From assembly GCA_018266435.1 (NCBI GenBank), contig JAFEAL010000008.1, forward strand, positions 62,001 through 126,000: 64,000 nt of DNA, in the 5' to 3' direction. This document shows positions 1 through 8,705 of the stretch, piece after piece. Each line of letters opens with the position of its first letter. Within the stretch, counting starts at the first letter, position 1. Made by a program: the position numbers and the translations under genes. The notes under the pieces were generated by a model. It was not told the origin of the DNA and ran no database searches. It worked only from the letters and a program-made list of their open reading frames with translations. Source of the DNA: Bacteroidota bacterium (lineage in GTDB: Bacteria; Bacteroidota; Bacteroidia; Cytophagales; Cyclobacteriaceae).

Positions 1-764
1 CCTGTTTTAACCGAGGCAATTTTATCGAGTACATCAATGCCGGCAATGAGTTCGCCAAATACGGTATAGCCGCCATCCAGGTGTGGGGTACCCCCAAGGG
101 TAGAGTAAACGTTAATTCTTTCTTCCGGAATATTTTTAGTTACGAAAATCCCGGTTTCTTTTTCTAAGGTTGGGGCTAACGCAAAAACTTTTTTCTTAAA
201 ATGATAAGTATCGCCCGAAGAATAAAGTGCAGTCATTGAATCGCGCATTGCTTGATGCTCGGGTTTGGCGAGGTATTGCTGCAAGGCCTGGTTGAGTTTG
301 GCTTGATCAAACCTCAGTTCATTGGCAGCCTCGTTGGTCAGCACCGCACCCTGCACAATATAAAACTGGCTTCCACTCGAAGCCTTGGTAGGATTCAGGG
401 CATCACCCAAACGAGCGGCAGCAAGCACTCCTTTTTTATGAAATAGTTTTGGATCAAACTCTGCTTCAATGGTATAGCCCGGGCCTCCGCTGCCTATCGA
501 CTGATTGTCATTTGCTTTTTTAGAATCAGGATCTCCGCCCTGAATCATAAAGCCTGAAATGACACGGTGAAATAACAGGCTGTCATAAAAATGCTCACCG
601 GCCAACTTGATAAAGTTGGCTTTATGTTTGGGAGTTTCATTGTATAGGATAGCCACCATGTTGCCAAACCGGGTATTGATGATAACTATTTTTTCTTTCT
701 TCTGACCCGAAGCAGAAACAACAGCAACCAGTATGCATGCAAACAGTGAAAGGAACTTTGTCAT
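1..764 (-). CDS. Peptidyl-prolyl cis-trans isomerase, cyclophilin type (3' end outside window)
   Basis: Cyclophilin-family prolyl isomerase, probably periplasmic. The ATG is at 764 and the frame stays open to the window edge, so the C-terminus is missing (about 254 residues visible). Residues 1-20 form a signal peptide ending in SASGQ. The core cyclophilin motif FHRVISGFMIQGGDP starts at about residue 65, and HLDGGYTVFGE plus IAGIDVLDKI follow near the visible end. Between the two core blocks there is an insert of roughly 90 residues, which I know from other Bacteroidota cyclophilins. It lies upstream of nothing visible and is preceded on the same strand by the delta' gene, 28 bases away, so the two may be cotranscribed. 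The family assignment is firm; its clients are unknown. Confidence 0.93.
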   Translation of the reverse strand, partial: MTKFLSLFACILVAVVSASGQKKEKIVIINTRFGNMVAILYNETPKHKANFIKLAGEHFYDSLLFHRVISGFMIQGGDPDSKKANDNQSIGSGGPGYTIEAEFDPKLFHKKGVLAAARLGDALNPTKASSGSQFYIVQGAVLTNEAANELRFDQAKLNQALQQYLAKPEHQAMRDSMTALYSSGDTYHFKKKVFALAPTLEKETGIFVTKNIPEERINVYSTLGGTPHLDGGYTVFGELIAGIDVLDKIASVKT

Positions 765-792
765 GTATATTTTATTTGCAAAAATAATTGAT

Positions 793-1917
793 TTACAGGT
801 TGAAGACTTTGGCTATCTGCAATGACAAGTCCATAAAAATCATCTTGGCGCTTCCATTTCGCTCAAGGTGATATACGGCATCGTTCATTAACTGATTGAT
901 CGTTTCAATCTTAGGCAGGGTAACCACTTTGCTGAAATCGCGAATGAATTTTTCTTCTGATCCTTGAATACGACTGATTTGTTCAGCACTTGAAATTTGC
1001 AAGAGAGATTCGCGCATCATGCCCAGGCTGTACGTCAATAAATTTCTCTGGTTTAGTTTGTCCATTTCATGAAATTCTTCTGACAGGGTGATCAGTTTAA
1101 TAAAATCCTTTTTGAAACAGGTGCGCATCCAGTCGGCAAACCGATCTTGGTGATGATCTTCTTCGCTGTCGATGAGTTGAATAGCAAAATTCAAATCGCC
1201 TTCAGCCAGTTGTACTATTCCCTGTAGCTTACGTTCATCCATCGGATGATGGTGTTGCAAATATTGCGACAGGTCTTCATCGCTTAGCAAGGGTATGTAA
1301 ACACGCTGCACCCTTGATAAAATGGTAGGCAGCAGCTGTTCGGCTGCAGAAGTTACCAGGAGAAAAAAAGTTTGTGGCGGTGGTTCTTCCAGAATTTTCA
1401 AAATGCCATTGGCGGCCGATGAATGCATTAGCTCGGGCATCCAGATGATCATGATTTTGACAGGGCTTTCAAAGGGCTTGAGCGAAAGAGCACGAATAAT
1501 TTCGCGGCTTTCTTCCCGAGCAATCAAGGCTTGTTTATCCTCGCCTCCGTATGAGTTGATCCAGTCGGTCAGATTTCCGAAGGGTTGTGCCAACAAAAAA
1601 TTGCGCCATATTTTTAAAATGGCCGAACGAAAATGCTCCTCATCTTTATCATTTTTTACGTTGCCTAACGGAAACACAAAGTGCGTGTCGGGATGAATAT
1701 ATTTTAAACTTTTATTGCAAGCCGGGCATACACCACAAGCATCGGTTTCATTTTTATTTTGGCAATGCAAATACTGGGCGAAGGCAAGAGCTATGGGTAG
1801 CGACAGCGCGCCCTCTTTGCCGGCCAATAAGAGGGCATGCGCAAGGTGATTAGATTGTACCGATGAAACCAGTTTGTTTTTTACTTCAATCAGGCCGGGA
1901 ATGGAAGAGAAAGTCAT
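793..1917 (-). CDS. holB: DNA polymerase III subunit delta'
   Basis: Clamp-loader subunit delta' (374 aa), part of the complex that opens the sliding clamp during replication. The fold is AAA+ with a Cys4 zinc knuckle at about residues 52-66 (C, then CGVCPAC). The Walker A region is degenerate (AGKEGALSLP lacks GKT), as expected of delta', which does not hydrolyse ATP. The segment LKILEEPPPQTFFLLVTS followed by ILSRVQRV matches the sensor region of clamp-loader subunits; in gamma/tau this reads SRC. The family-typical N-terminus MTFSSIPG supports the ATG at 1917. The gene sits between the cyclophilin and a GlmU-like gene. Confidence 0.92.
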   Translation of the reverse strand: MTFSSIPGLIEVKNKLVSSVQSNHLAHALLLAGKEGALSLPIALAFAQYLHCQNKNETDACGVCPACNKSLKYIHPDTHFVFPLGNVKNDKDEEHFRSAILKIWRNFLLAQPFGNLTDWINSYGGEDKQALIAREESREIIRALSLKPFESPVKIMIIWMPELMHSSAANGILKILEEPPPQTFFLLVTSAAEQLLPTILSRVQRVYIPLLSDEDLSQYLQHHHPMDERKLQGIVQLAEGDLNFAIQLIDSEEDHHQDRFADWMRTCFKKDFIKLITLSEEFHEMDKLNQRNLLTYSLGMMRESLLQISSAEQISRIQGSEEKFIRDFSKVVTLPKIETINQLMNDAVYHLERNGSAKMIFMDLSLQIAKVFNL

Positions 1918-2041
1918 GGCGTTGTTTGTCTAAGCTTAGAATGTGGGTATTCGTTCAGCAGACCATATTCCAAAACTTTATTTGTTGCAAAGGCTATCCG
2001 TGCTTTCATATCTCTTCAAGCCATTTTTTTTAAGAATGATA

Positions 2042-3226
2042 TTATCTTTCTTCAACACTAAAATCATTTTCAAGATCATTTATTTTTTTAAATAAGTCGG
2101 CATCAGTTTTTGAAAAGAAAATGTTTTTTCTCCCCATCATCCGCTCGGCCGTTTGCATGGCTTTTTGAAGTTCATAGGTTTTAAATCCATCGGCTCCGCC
2201 CCAGCTAAACGAGGGGATGAGCTTAGGTAAAAGCCCGGCACCAAAAACATTGCAGCTTACGCCCACTACTGTGCCAGTGTTGAACATGGTATTGATGCCA
2301 CTCTTGCTGTGGTCGCCCATGATCAGGCCGCAATTAGGGCTGCCCATGTCAATGAAATCTTTTTTGAAATAGCTCCACACTTTCACATTCTGGTATGTGT
2401 TTTTTAAATTGGAGGTGTTGGTGTCGGCACCCAGGTTGCACCATTCGCCCAGTACCGAGTTGCCTAAAAAGCCATCGTGTGCTTTGTTGGAATACCCGAT
2501 CAGTACGGAGTTGCTCACTTCGCCACCAATTTTGCAGAAAGGCCCAATGGTTGTGTCAGCACGCATTTTACCGCCCATGTTAATCACCGATTCTTTACCC
2601 AATGAGAAGGGCCCACGCACAATGGCTCCTTCTTGCACTTGTGAATTTTTTGCAAGGTAAATCGGCCCATTTTCGGCATTTAAGATTGCGGCATGAAGAG
2701 TGACCCCTTCTTCCAAAAAAATATTTTCGGGGTTGTAAGTTCGGGTATGGGGATCAGTGACCGGGTTAGATTTGCGGTTTGCAGTAATCCGTTTAAAGTC
2801 GGCCTTGATTTGATTTCCATTTTGCTGAAAAATTTTCCAGGGCTGATCGATGAGTGTTATTTCGTTGTCGTATTCTGTTGCGTTCCCTTTGATGGATTCA
2901 GGCAACTTACCTTCGGGGGTGTAAACTGCTATGATTGTTGAATTCTTACAGAGTGCATCTCCTGGTTTTAGTTTTGCAATTGACGCAATCAGGGTTTCAT
3001 CCGGGCAAAGGGCACCGTGGATCCAAAGGTTTTCGGTAGATATTTTAAGAGGAAATTTTTGAGAAAGATAATCGGCAGTAGCGTAAGATGCTTTTGTTTT
3101 CAGTACAAACTCCCACTTTTCGGCCAGGGTTAAAATACCCACACGAATGGCAGCCACCGGCCGGGTAAAAGTAAGCGGCAACAAATTGATGCGGGTGGAC
3201 GGATCATCGAACAGGATCAGATTCAT
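2042..3226 (-). CDS. GlmU-like sugar nucleotidyltransferase with left-handed beta-helix
   Basis: Putative sugar-phosphate nucleotidyltransferase/acetyltransferase (394 aa), of the Bacteroidota-type GlmU-like family thought to make UDP-N-acetylglucosamine. The N-terminal half (about 1-190) resembles a shortened nucleotidyltransferase domain, starting MNLILFDDPSTRINLLPLTFTRPVAAIR. The C-terminal half (about 190-340) is a left-handed beta-helix with hexapeptide-type repeats (VIRGPFSLGKESVINMG, GGEVSNSVLIGYSNKAHD, LGADTNTSNLKN). The N-terminal domain lacks an obvious GxGTRM loop, so which half-reaction it performs is not certain from sequence. It is separated from upstream rpmE2 by a terminator hairpin, so it probably has its own promoter. 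Confidence 0.8.
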   Translation of the reverse strand: MNLILFDDPSTRINLLPLTFTRPVAAIRVGILTLAEKWEFVLKTKASYATADYLSQKFPLKISTENLWIHGALCPDETLIASIAKLKPGDALCKNSTIIAVYTPEGKLPESIKGNATEYDNEITLIDQPWKIFQQNGNQIKADFKRITANRKSNPVTDPHTRTYNPENIFLEEGVTLHAAILNAENGPIYLAKNSQVQEGAIVRGPFSLGKESVINMGGKMRADTTIGPFCKIGGEVSNSVLIGYSNKAHDGFLGNSVLGEWCNLGADTNTSNLKNTYQNVKVWSYFKKDFIDMGSPNCGLIMGDHSKSGINTMFNTGTVVGVSCNVFGAGLLPKLIPSFSWGGADGFKTYELQKAMQTAERMMGRKNIFFSKTDADLFKKINDLENDFSVEER

Positions 3227-3269
3227 GCTTTACCTTAGGTTTGCAAATGTTAAAATTAAAACAAAAAAA

Positions 3270-3291
3270 GAATCCCGCGAGGGCGGGATTC
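3270..3291 (-). terminator. Rho-independent terminator after rpmE2
   Basis: A perfect 9-bp stem (GAATCCCGC / GCGGGATTC) with a 4-base loop, followed on the minus strand by a run of seven T. It lies 24 bases downstream of the L31 stop codon and before the GlmU-like gene. Confidence 0.88.
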
Positions 3292-3315
3292 ATTATCTAA
3301 ACGCTAAGAGCAATG

Positions 3316-3561
3316 TTATTTTTTGCCGTATTTTTTTTGGAATTTCTCTACTCGGCCGGCTGTATCCACCAACATTTTTTTGCCTGTAAAATAAGGGTGT
3401 GAAGCTGAGCTAACCTCTACTTTAATTACCGGATATTCCTTACCGTCAGTCCATTTAATTTTTTCTTTTGGCACGTTGGTAGAACGGCTCATAAACTTAA
3501 AATCGCTGGAAGTATCCCAAAAAACCACTTCCTGATAGTTGGGGTGGATGTTCTTTTTCAT
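3316..3561 (-). CDS. rpmE2: 50S ribosomal protein L31 type B
   Basis: Ribosomal protein L31 of the type B, zinc-free class (81 aa, normal length). It starts [21 protein letters not shown] and has the conserved HPYFTGKK segment. The four cysteines of the zinc-binding A form are absent. Type B L31 is standard in Bacteroidota, and in many bacteria the zinc-free paralogue is favoured under zinc limitation; here no Zur site could be recognised. It is a single-gene unit ended by the hairpin downstream. Confidence 0.96.
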   Translation of the reverse strand: MKKNIHPNYQEVVFWDTSSDFKFMSRSTNVPKEKIKWTDGKEYPVIKVEVSSASHPYFTGKKMLVDTAGRVEKFQKKYGKK

Positions 3562-3712
3562 ATTTTTCTTTAAAAGGACTGCAAAAATAGGGATTTGGGT
3601 TGTTTTGACAAACCATGACCAATCTATTTTTTTTTAGGCTTAAAATCCAAGTATTTTGCAGGAATTAGAATTTTTTAGCGGCCTTCCCGTCTTAGTTTAT
3701 ACCTGTATCGTA

Positions 3713-5542
3713 ATGAAAATTTTTCTCCGCATTTTATCGTATGCCAATTCCATCGGCCGCAGGCTGGGTTTCTTTTTTCTATACTCTGTGTTGGGAATAG
3801 TTTTTGGGGCATTCAACATTGTGTTGGTTATACCCATGCTCAAGTCGCTGTTTGACCAGGGAAAAATGCCGGTCGAAATACCACCCCTTCCCGGCTTTAG
3901 TATATCCACCGATTACATTGTTGGGGTTTTCAACCATTATTATTTGTCGGTTGTCAAAAACTATGGGCAACTCAATTCGCTGTTGTTTGTTATTGCGTTG
4001 ATTGTTATAACCGTAATTCTGGCTAATCTCTTCCGCTACCTTGAACGGGTAATGGCTACTAAAATTCGGGTGGACCTGGTAAAAAACATCCGTATGGAAA
4101 TTTTTAAAAAAGTATCATTGCTGCACATTGGTTATTTTAATAACGAACGCAAGGGCGATTTGATTTCGCGATTTACCAATGATGTGATGGAGGTAGAAAA
4201 TGCCGTAATGAATAGCCTGAAGGCTGTACTGAAAGAACCGGTAACCATTGTGGTTTATTTTTTTGTATTGTTTTCTATTTCACCCAAGCTAACCTTGTTT
4301 ACGCTGCTGGTTCTTCCGCTTACCGGAGGAGTATTGGCAGAGATTATTAAGCGATTGAAAAAACAGGCCAAGGCAAGCCAGGAGTCGTTGGGCCGGATTG
4401 TTAACATTCTGGATGAAACCTTTAGTGGCATGCGTGTAGTAAAAGCTTTTAACGCGCGTCAGTTCTTGGTTGATAAAATTGAGAAGGAGAGTGCTTTTTA
4501 CCGAAAGGTTAATAAATCAATGTCATACAAAAATGAACTGGCATCGCCTGTATCAGAAATTTTGGGTGTGCTGATCATTGCCGGTATCATTTTTTTTGGA
4601 GGTAATATGGTGCTGAGTAAAAACTCTACACTGGATGCGGCTGTTTTTTTAGGATTCATTGCCGTGTTTGCCCAGATTATTCAACCAGCCAAAAATTTTT
4701 CTAACGGAATTACGGCTTTGCAAAAAGGAACTGCCTCAGCCAAACGTATTTTTGAAATGATTGACAGCCGCCCGGCCATAGAAAACAAACCCAATGCCAT
4801 TGAACTAAAAAGTTTTGAGCAGAATATTGAATTTAAGGATGTGTCTTTTGCTTATGACTCAGATTGGGTTTTGAAAAATATCAACCTGAAAATTCAAAAA
4901 GGAAAAACGGTTGCATTGGTTGGCCCTTCGGGTGGCGGAAAGTCAACGTTAGCTGATTTGGTGCCCCGTTTTTATGACCCTTCGCAGGGCGAAGTATTGC
5001 TGGACGGAAAATCACTAACCGAGTATGACATAGAGTCACTGCGCAGACAAATGGGTGTGGTAACACAAGAATCGATATTATTTAATGATACCATCTTTAA
5101 TAATATTGCATTTGGCAATCCGAACATAAGTGAAGAAGCAGTGGTGCAAGCCGCTAAAATTGCTAATGCCCATGAGTTTATCTGTCAAACCGAAAATGGG
5201 TATCAAACCCTCATTGGCGAGCGAGGCTCAAAACTTTCAGGTGGACAACGGCAGCGGCTCAGCATAGCCCGGGCTGTATTAAAAAATCCACCAATCTTAA
5301 TTTTGGATGAGGCTACTTCTGCATTGGATTCTGAGTCAGAAAGGCTGGTTCAGGAAGCGCTATTCAATCTTATGAAAAACCGCACATCATTGGTAATTGC
5401 TCACCGGTTAAGTACCATACAGCATGCCGATGAAATCATAGTAGTACAACACGGAGAAATCATAGAACGAGGAACACACGATGATTTAAACACCCAAAAT
5501 GGGCTGTATAAAAAACTGGTAGACATACAGAAAACCTCATAA
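3713..5542 (+). CDS. ABC transporter, fused permease and ATPase (MsbA/lipid exporter type)
   Basis: Half-size ABC exporter (609 aa from the ATG at 3713) acting as a homodimer in the inner membrane. Six transmembrane helices fill about residues 1-320. The nucleotide-binding domain contains Walker A GPSGGGKST near residue 404, Q-loop VTQES, signature LSGGQRQR near 508, Walker B ILILDEATSALD and H-loop IAHRLST. A TTG at 3656 would add 19 residues that look like leader, so I prefer the ATG, which begins directly before the first membrane segment. The MsbA-like layout suggests lipid or lipopolysaccharide-core flipping. The downstream heptose gene gmhA fits that idea, but a drug exporter cannot be excluded. 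Confidence 0.9.
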   Translation: MKIFLRILSYANSIGRRLGFFFLYSVLGIVFGAFNIVLVIPMLKSLFDQGKMPVEIPPLPGFSISTDYIVGVFNHYYLSVVKNYGQLNSLLFVIALIVITVILANLFRYLERVMATKIRVDLVKNIRMEIFKKVSLLHIGYFNNERKGDLISRFTNDVMEVENAVMNSLKAVLKEPVTIVVYFFVLFSISPKLTLFTLLVLPLTGGVLAEIIKRLKKQAKASQESLGRIVNILDETFSGMRVVKAFNARQFLVDKIEKESAFYRKVNKSMSYKNELASPVSEILGVLIIAGIIFFGGNMVLSKNSTLDAAVFLGFIAVFAQIIQPAKNFSNGITALQKGTASAKRIFEMIDSRPAIENKPNAIELKSFEQNIEFKDVSFAYDSDWVLKNINLKIQKGKTVALVGPSGGGKSTLADLVPRFYDPSQGEVLLDGKSLTEYDIESLRRQMGVVTQESILFNDTIFNNIAFGNPNISEEAVVQAAKIANAHEFICQTENGYQTLIGERGSKLSGGQRQRLSIARAVLKNPPILILDEATSALDSESERLVQEALFNLMKNRTSLVIAHRLSTIQHADEIIVVQHGEIIERGTHDDLNTQNGLYKKLVDIQKTS

Positions 5543-5582
5543 AATCAATGGGCCATGCAAGGTTTTAGAGCGATTTGTCTTT

Positions 5583-5611
5583 TTTGCCTACCTTGAAAAG
5601 ACCTAAGTTTG
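5583..5611 (+). promoter_or_regulatory. Bacteroidota-type promoter for the 5630-gmhA unit
   Basis: TTTG at 5583-5586, a 17-base spacer, and TAAGTTTG at 5604-5611 match the phylum consensus TTTG-N17-23-TAnnTTTG. Transcription would begin near 5617. This rules out the in-frame start at 5609 for the next gene and supports the ATG at 5630. Confidence 0.75.
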
Positions 5612-5629
5612 CAAACTAATTTTACCCGA

Positions 5630-5854
5630 ATGAACATCCGCAGGATTATCTTTCTCACACTCTTCAGTTTGTTTCAGATTTCTGTTTTCATCTTTACCCT
5701 GTATGTAGAGTCAAAAAAAGATGATTTTAATTTTTTGCTTGATATGATGAACAAAATCAGCATTTTTAAATACGGGGCATTGATCGGTGTGGCTTTTGTA
5801 GTGGTTGAATTGATATGGGCACGCTCAGAATCAAAAAATAAACCCAACTTTTGA
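5630..5854 (+). CDS. Small hypothetical protein with two membrane helices
   Basis: I do not recognise this 74-aa protein. It has two hydrophobic helices (about residues 5-25 and 46-64) around a short polar loop rich in K, D and N (ESKKDDFNF), and a polar tail. The start ATG lies 18 bases after a consensus promoter and the stop is three bases before gmhA, so it is cotranscribed with gmhA. A role in the envelope is an inference from topology and position only. Confidence 0.7.
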   Translation: MNIRRIIFLTLFSLFQISVFIFTLYVESKKDDFNFLLDMMNKISIFKYGALIGVAFVVVELIWARSESKNKPNF

Positions 5855-5857
5855 TAC

Positions 5858-6436
5858 ATGAACTTCAAACAAATCATCTCTGATGAGTTTGCTCAAGCTT
5901 CTGACGTACTAAATAAATTCATCAGCCAAGAACACAACCTTTTATTGATAGAAGAAGCAGCAAAAGCCATTGCTGACTCAATTAAAAAGGGAGGTAAAAT
6001 AATTTCCTGCGGAAATGGTGGTTCGCACTGCGATGCCATGCATTTTGCCGAAGAACTAACCGGACGCTACCGGGAAAACAGAAAAGCTATACCCGCTATT
6101 TGCATCTCTGATCCCAGTCATATTTCATGTGTGAGCAATGACTACGGGTATGAATTTATTTTTTCCCGATACCTTGAAGCCTTGGGCAACAAAGGAGATG
6201 TGCTTTTCGGCCTAAGCACAAGCGGCAACTCTCAAAATATTATCCGCGCTGCAGAAGTAGCCCGAGAAAAAGGAATGAAAGTAATCATCCTTTCAGGCAA
6301 GAACGGTGGCAAACTTGCTCCGTTAGCCGATATTGAAATACGCGTACCACACCATGGATTTGCTGACCGCATACAGGAGATTCATATCAAGATCATCCAC
6401 ATCCTCATGTTGCTTATTGAAAAGCAAGTGATTTGA
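5858..6436 (+). CDS. gmhA: Phosphoheptose isomerase (sedoheptulose 7-phosphate isomerase)
   Basis: Converts sedoheptulose 7-phosphate to D-glycero-D-manno-heptose 7-phosphate, the first step of heptose synthesis for the lipopolysaccharide core. It is a single SIS domain of 192 aa, the usual length. Visible motifs are [21 protein letters not shown] (about 51-71), STSGNSQN in the phosphate-binding loop and the C-terminal [12 protein letters not shown] segment that carries active-site residues in characterised GmhA. It is the second gene after the promoter at 5583. The other heptose genes are not in this window. Confidence 0.93.
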   Translation: MNFKQIISDEFAQASDVLNKFISQEHNLLLIEEAAKAIADSIKKGGKIISCGNGGSHCDAMHFAEELTGRYRENRKAIPAICISDPSHISCVSNDYGYEFIFSRYLEALGNKGDVLFGLSTSGNSQNIIRAAEVAREKGMKVIILSGKNGGKLAPLADIEIRVPHHGFADRIQEIHIKIIHILMLLIEKQVI

Positions 6437-7161
6437 TTTTCTTCTGGATAAGGACAAGTGTCTTATGTTTGTTAGGCACCAGTCGGAATAGAGATCAAAA
6501 ACCAAAGTACATCGGTTATTTAGCGGTTAAAGAAAGTTCACTAAGCCAAGTAAGTGAAAGTATAGGCGAGTAGGGTTTTTCTTATGCCGAAGGTTTCCTG
6601 TTGTTTCGCTTTTTTTAAACTTAAACCTGAAAGAATCGGCAAGGTTACCGGAATTTTGTCTAGAATATTATTTCGTTGGAATGGCCGCCCAGCCAAAGGC
6701 ACGTTAGCAGTAAGCGGGTTGCTAAGGTTGATCAACTTGTAAAAAAAAGTCATTGAAATTTCTGGCAGCGATGAAGCCTTTAAAAACAGTTCAACGTTTT
6801 TTTTAAAGGATGGCAAATCATCAAAAGAATTACCTGGACAGCCATTTAGTATTGGCTTAATCAATGACACACTTTTGGCTGCATGATTTGGTAAATAAAT
6901 GAAACACGATGGCTCCTCTGTACACGATGGCCCACGGATATCCAATCATGTATACCAGTTCGCACCCTTCTCTGCGCACCACTGAGTTAATGAGCATCTT
7001 GGGCTGCTAACTAAAACTTAGCGATTAGTGTCATATTGTTTATGAAGTAAATGCCAGAGTTACTTTTTATAAAGATCATCTGCTAGCTTCTGATTGAAAC
7101 AACAGACTACATTCCGTTTCCAAACAAGAAATCGGGCGAACCTGGTTTATGAAACAATCTT
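6437..7161. other. 725-bp region without a supported gene
   Basis: No reading frame here resembles a known family. The longest, 6541-6945 on the minus strand (134 codons), has no recognisable motif. A 46-codon frame (about 6869-7006, minus) beginning MLINSVVRREGCELVYMI overlaps its start in another phase. This could be a decayed gene with a frameshift or simply noncoding DNA. TATGTTTG at 6464-6471 matches a -7 element, but no TTG occurs at the proper distance. Confidence 0.4.
6541..6945 (-). CDS. Doubtful hypothetical ORF
   Basis: A 134-codon open frame in an otherwise empty interval between gmhA and the START-like gene. It shows no signal peptide, membrane helix or known motif. Its composition (many S, P, L, K) does not clearly distinguish it from chance. 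I list it so that it can be checked against homologues; it may be a remnant of a disrupted gene. Confidence 0.2.
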   Translation of the reverse strand: MDIRGPSCTEEPSCFIYLPNHAAKSVSLIKPILNGCPGNSFDDLPSFKKNVELFLKASSLPEISMTFFYKLINLSNPLTANVPLAGRPFQRNNILDKIPVTLPILSGLSLKKAKQQETFGIRKTLLAYTFTYLA

Positions 7162-7761
7162 TTAGTGGCCGATTTGTTTTTTTAAATTTTTGAACGATTG
7201 ATACGGAGCATTGGCACTAACCCAATTGATTAACCAGGCCGGCACCGACCCACCCGGGTCTATCTGGATGGCGTATTTTACAGCTAGCCTGTTTTTTTGT
7301 TCTTCTGTAACCATCCACTGCGAACGGGATGTTGGCACACGCACATACGCTTTGTTTTCTGGAAGAATTCTACTTTCACTATTGGCCGATACAATGAGGT
7401 GATTCTTATTGCGTTCAATTTTAAATCGCACCACCATATCGCGATCCATTACCGGCCAGGGTGCCTCAATTTTTGCATAATAGATGTACTCGGTATCTGA
7501 AATTTTTTTTATGACTCTTGATTCTACCGTATTGTATTGCCAGGTGGTGTAATTAGGAAAGTCAAGTAAGAAGAGTTCAAGCTTATTCAGGGTAGTGTTG
7601 ACAAAAAATTCTGCTTTGATAGATTTGAATTTGGAAGTATCGGTATTGCAGGTAAACACTTTAATGCTGTCTTGATCTTTGCGGAGTTTGCATTCCGTTT
7701 GACCAACTGCATTTCTGAATAACAGCATTAAAATTATCAAAGCAAAATTGCTTCTGCCCAT
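7162..7761 (-). CDS. Exported START-like lipid-binding domain protein
   Basis: START/SRPBCC-type protein (199 aa) that probably binds a lipid or other hydrophobic ligand in the periplasm. Residues 1-20 (MGRSNFALIILMLLFRNAVG) form a signal peptide. The domain contains FPNYTTWQYNTVESRVIKK, YIYYAKIEAPWPVMDRDMVVRF and the C-terminal PAWLINWVSANAPYQSFKNLKKQI, which are typical of START homologues (the PWPxxxRD block in particular). A longer frame beginning at 7878 would overlap the neighbouring SDR gene by about 100 bases and has no signal peptide, so I use the ATG at 7761, 16 bases after the SDR stop. It is probably cotranscribed with that gene. Confidence 0.8.
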   Translation of the reverse strand: MGRSNFALIILMLLFRNAVGQTECKLRKDQDSIKVFTCNTDTSKFKSIKAEFFVNTTLNKLELFLLDFPNYTTWQYNTVESRVIKKISDTEYIYYAKIEAPWPVMDRDMVVRFKIERNKNHLIVSANSESRILPENKAYVRVPTSRSQWMVTEEQKNRLAVKYAIQIDPGGSVPAWLINWVSANAPYQSFKNLKKQIGH

Positions 7762-7777
7762 TCTGCGAATGCTGATC

Positions 7778-8635
7778 TTATTTTCCGCGCATTTTTTCGA
7801 GCACATCCCACATCTCTGCGGGCACCATTTCCAAATGACTGAATTCTCCTCCGCTGCGCAGCCACTCGCCTCCATCAATGGTAATTACTTCTCCATTGAT
7901 ATACGCTGAATATTCAGAGAGCAGATAAGCTGCCAGATTAGCAAGTTCCTGGTGATTGCCAACACGTTTGAGAGGAATACGCTGAGCGGGGTCAAATTTT
8001 TTTGCCAAATCTCCCGGCAACAAACGGCTCCAAGCACCTTCGGTAGGAAATGGCCCCGGGGCTATAGCATTGCTGCGGATGTTGTACTTTGCCCACTCCA
8101 CAGCCAGCGAACGAGTGAGAGAAAGTACTCCGGCCTTGGCACAGGCTGATGGTACAACATAGCCTGAGCCAGTCCAGGCATAGGTGGTGACGATATTTAG
8201 AAAAATACCCGGCTGCTTTTTATTGATCCAGTTTTTTCCGGCTGCAAGTGTGGTGTAATACGTTCCTTTCAAAACAATATCAACCACGATATCAAAAGCC
8301 CGGTGCGACAGCCGTTCGGTAGGGCTGATGAAATTTCCGGCTGCATTGTTAAGCACGGCATCAACTTGGCCAAATCGGTTTTCAGTTTCTTTGATTACAT
8401 TTTCAATCTCTTCGTATTTCCGCACATCACAAGCCACAGCCAATACCTTTCCGCCAGTTTGTTGTTCCAACTCAGCTGCTGATTTATCAAGTACTTCTTT
8501 TTTGCGGCTGGTAATGACCAGGTTTGCCCCCAGTTCTAAAAGATATTTTCCCATTGATTTTCCCAAGCCGGTTCCTCCGCCTGTGATGATGATGGTTTTG
8601 TTTTTAAATGATTCGGGTTTGAGCATGCCATTCAT
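7778..8635 (-). CDS. SDR oxidoreductase, 2,4-dienoyl-CoA reductase type
   Basis: NADPH-dependent short-chain reductase (285 aa) most like the mitochondrial/peroxisomal 2,4-dienoyl-CoA reductases, which process unsaturated fatty acids in beta-oxidation. It has the nucleotide loop GGGTGLGKSM, the strong signature NNAAGNFISPTERLS, and TTYAWTGSGYVVPSACAKAG. In this subgroup the catalytic tyrosine lies upstream of the classical YxxxK position, which here reads SACAK; that substitution supports the assignment. The C-terminus has NGEVITIDGGEWL. The ATG at 8626 is an alternative start. The downstream START-like gene follows closely. Confidence 0.87.
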   Translation of the reverse strand: MNGMLKPESFKNKTIIITGGGTGLGKSMGKYLLELGANLVITSRKKEVLDKSAAELEQQTGGKVLAVACDVRKYEEIENVIKETENRFGQVDAVLNNAAGNFISPTERLSHRAFDIVVDIVLKGTYYTTLAAGKNWINKKQPGIFLNIVTTYAWTGSGYVVPSACAKAGVLSLTRSLAVEWAKYNIRSNAIAPGPFPTEGAWSRLLPGDLAKKFDPAQRIPLKRVGNHQELANLAAYLLSEYSAYINGEVITIDGGEWLRSGGEFSHLEMVPAEMWDVLEKMRGK

Positions 8636-8705
8636 AATGATCCATTTGATTTATACTGAAAAGTAGCGTTTAATTTTAGATATTTGTCCATTAATTTTTT
8701 AAACT

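Noticed and set aside
6464..6471. TATGTTTG after gmhA
   Set aside because: Matches the -7 consensus but has no TTG at the right distance and no gene downstream on that strand.
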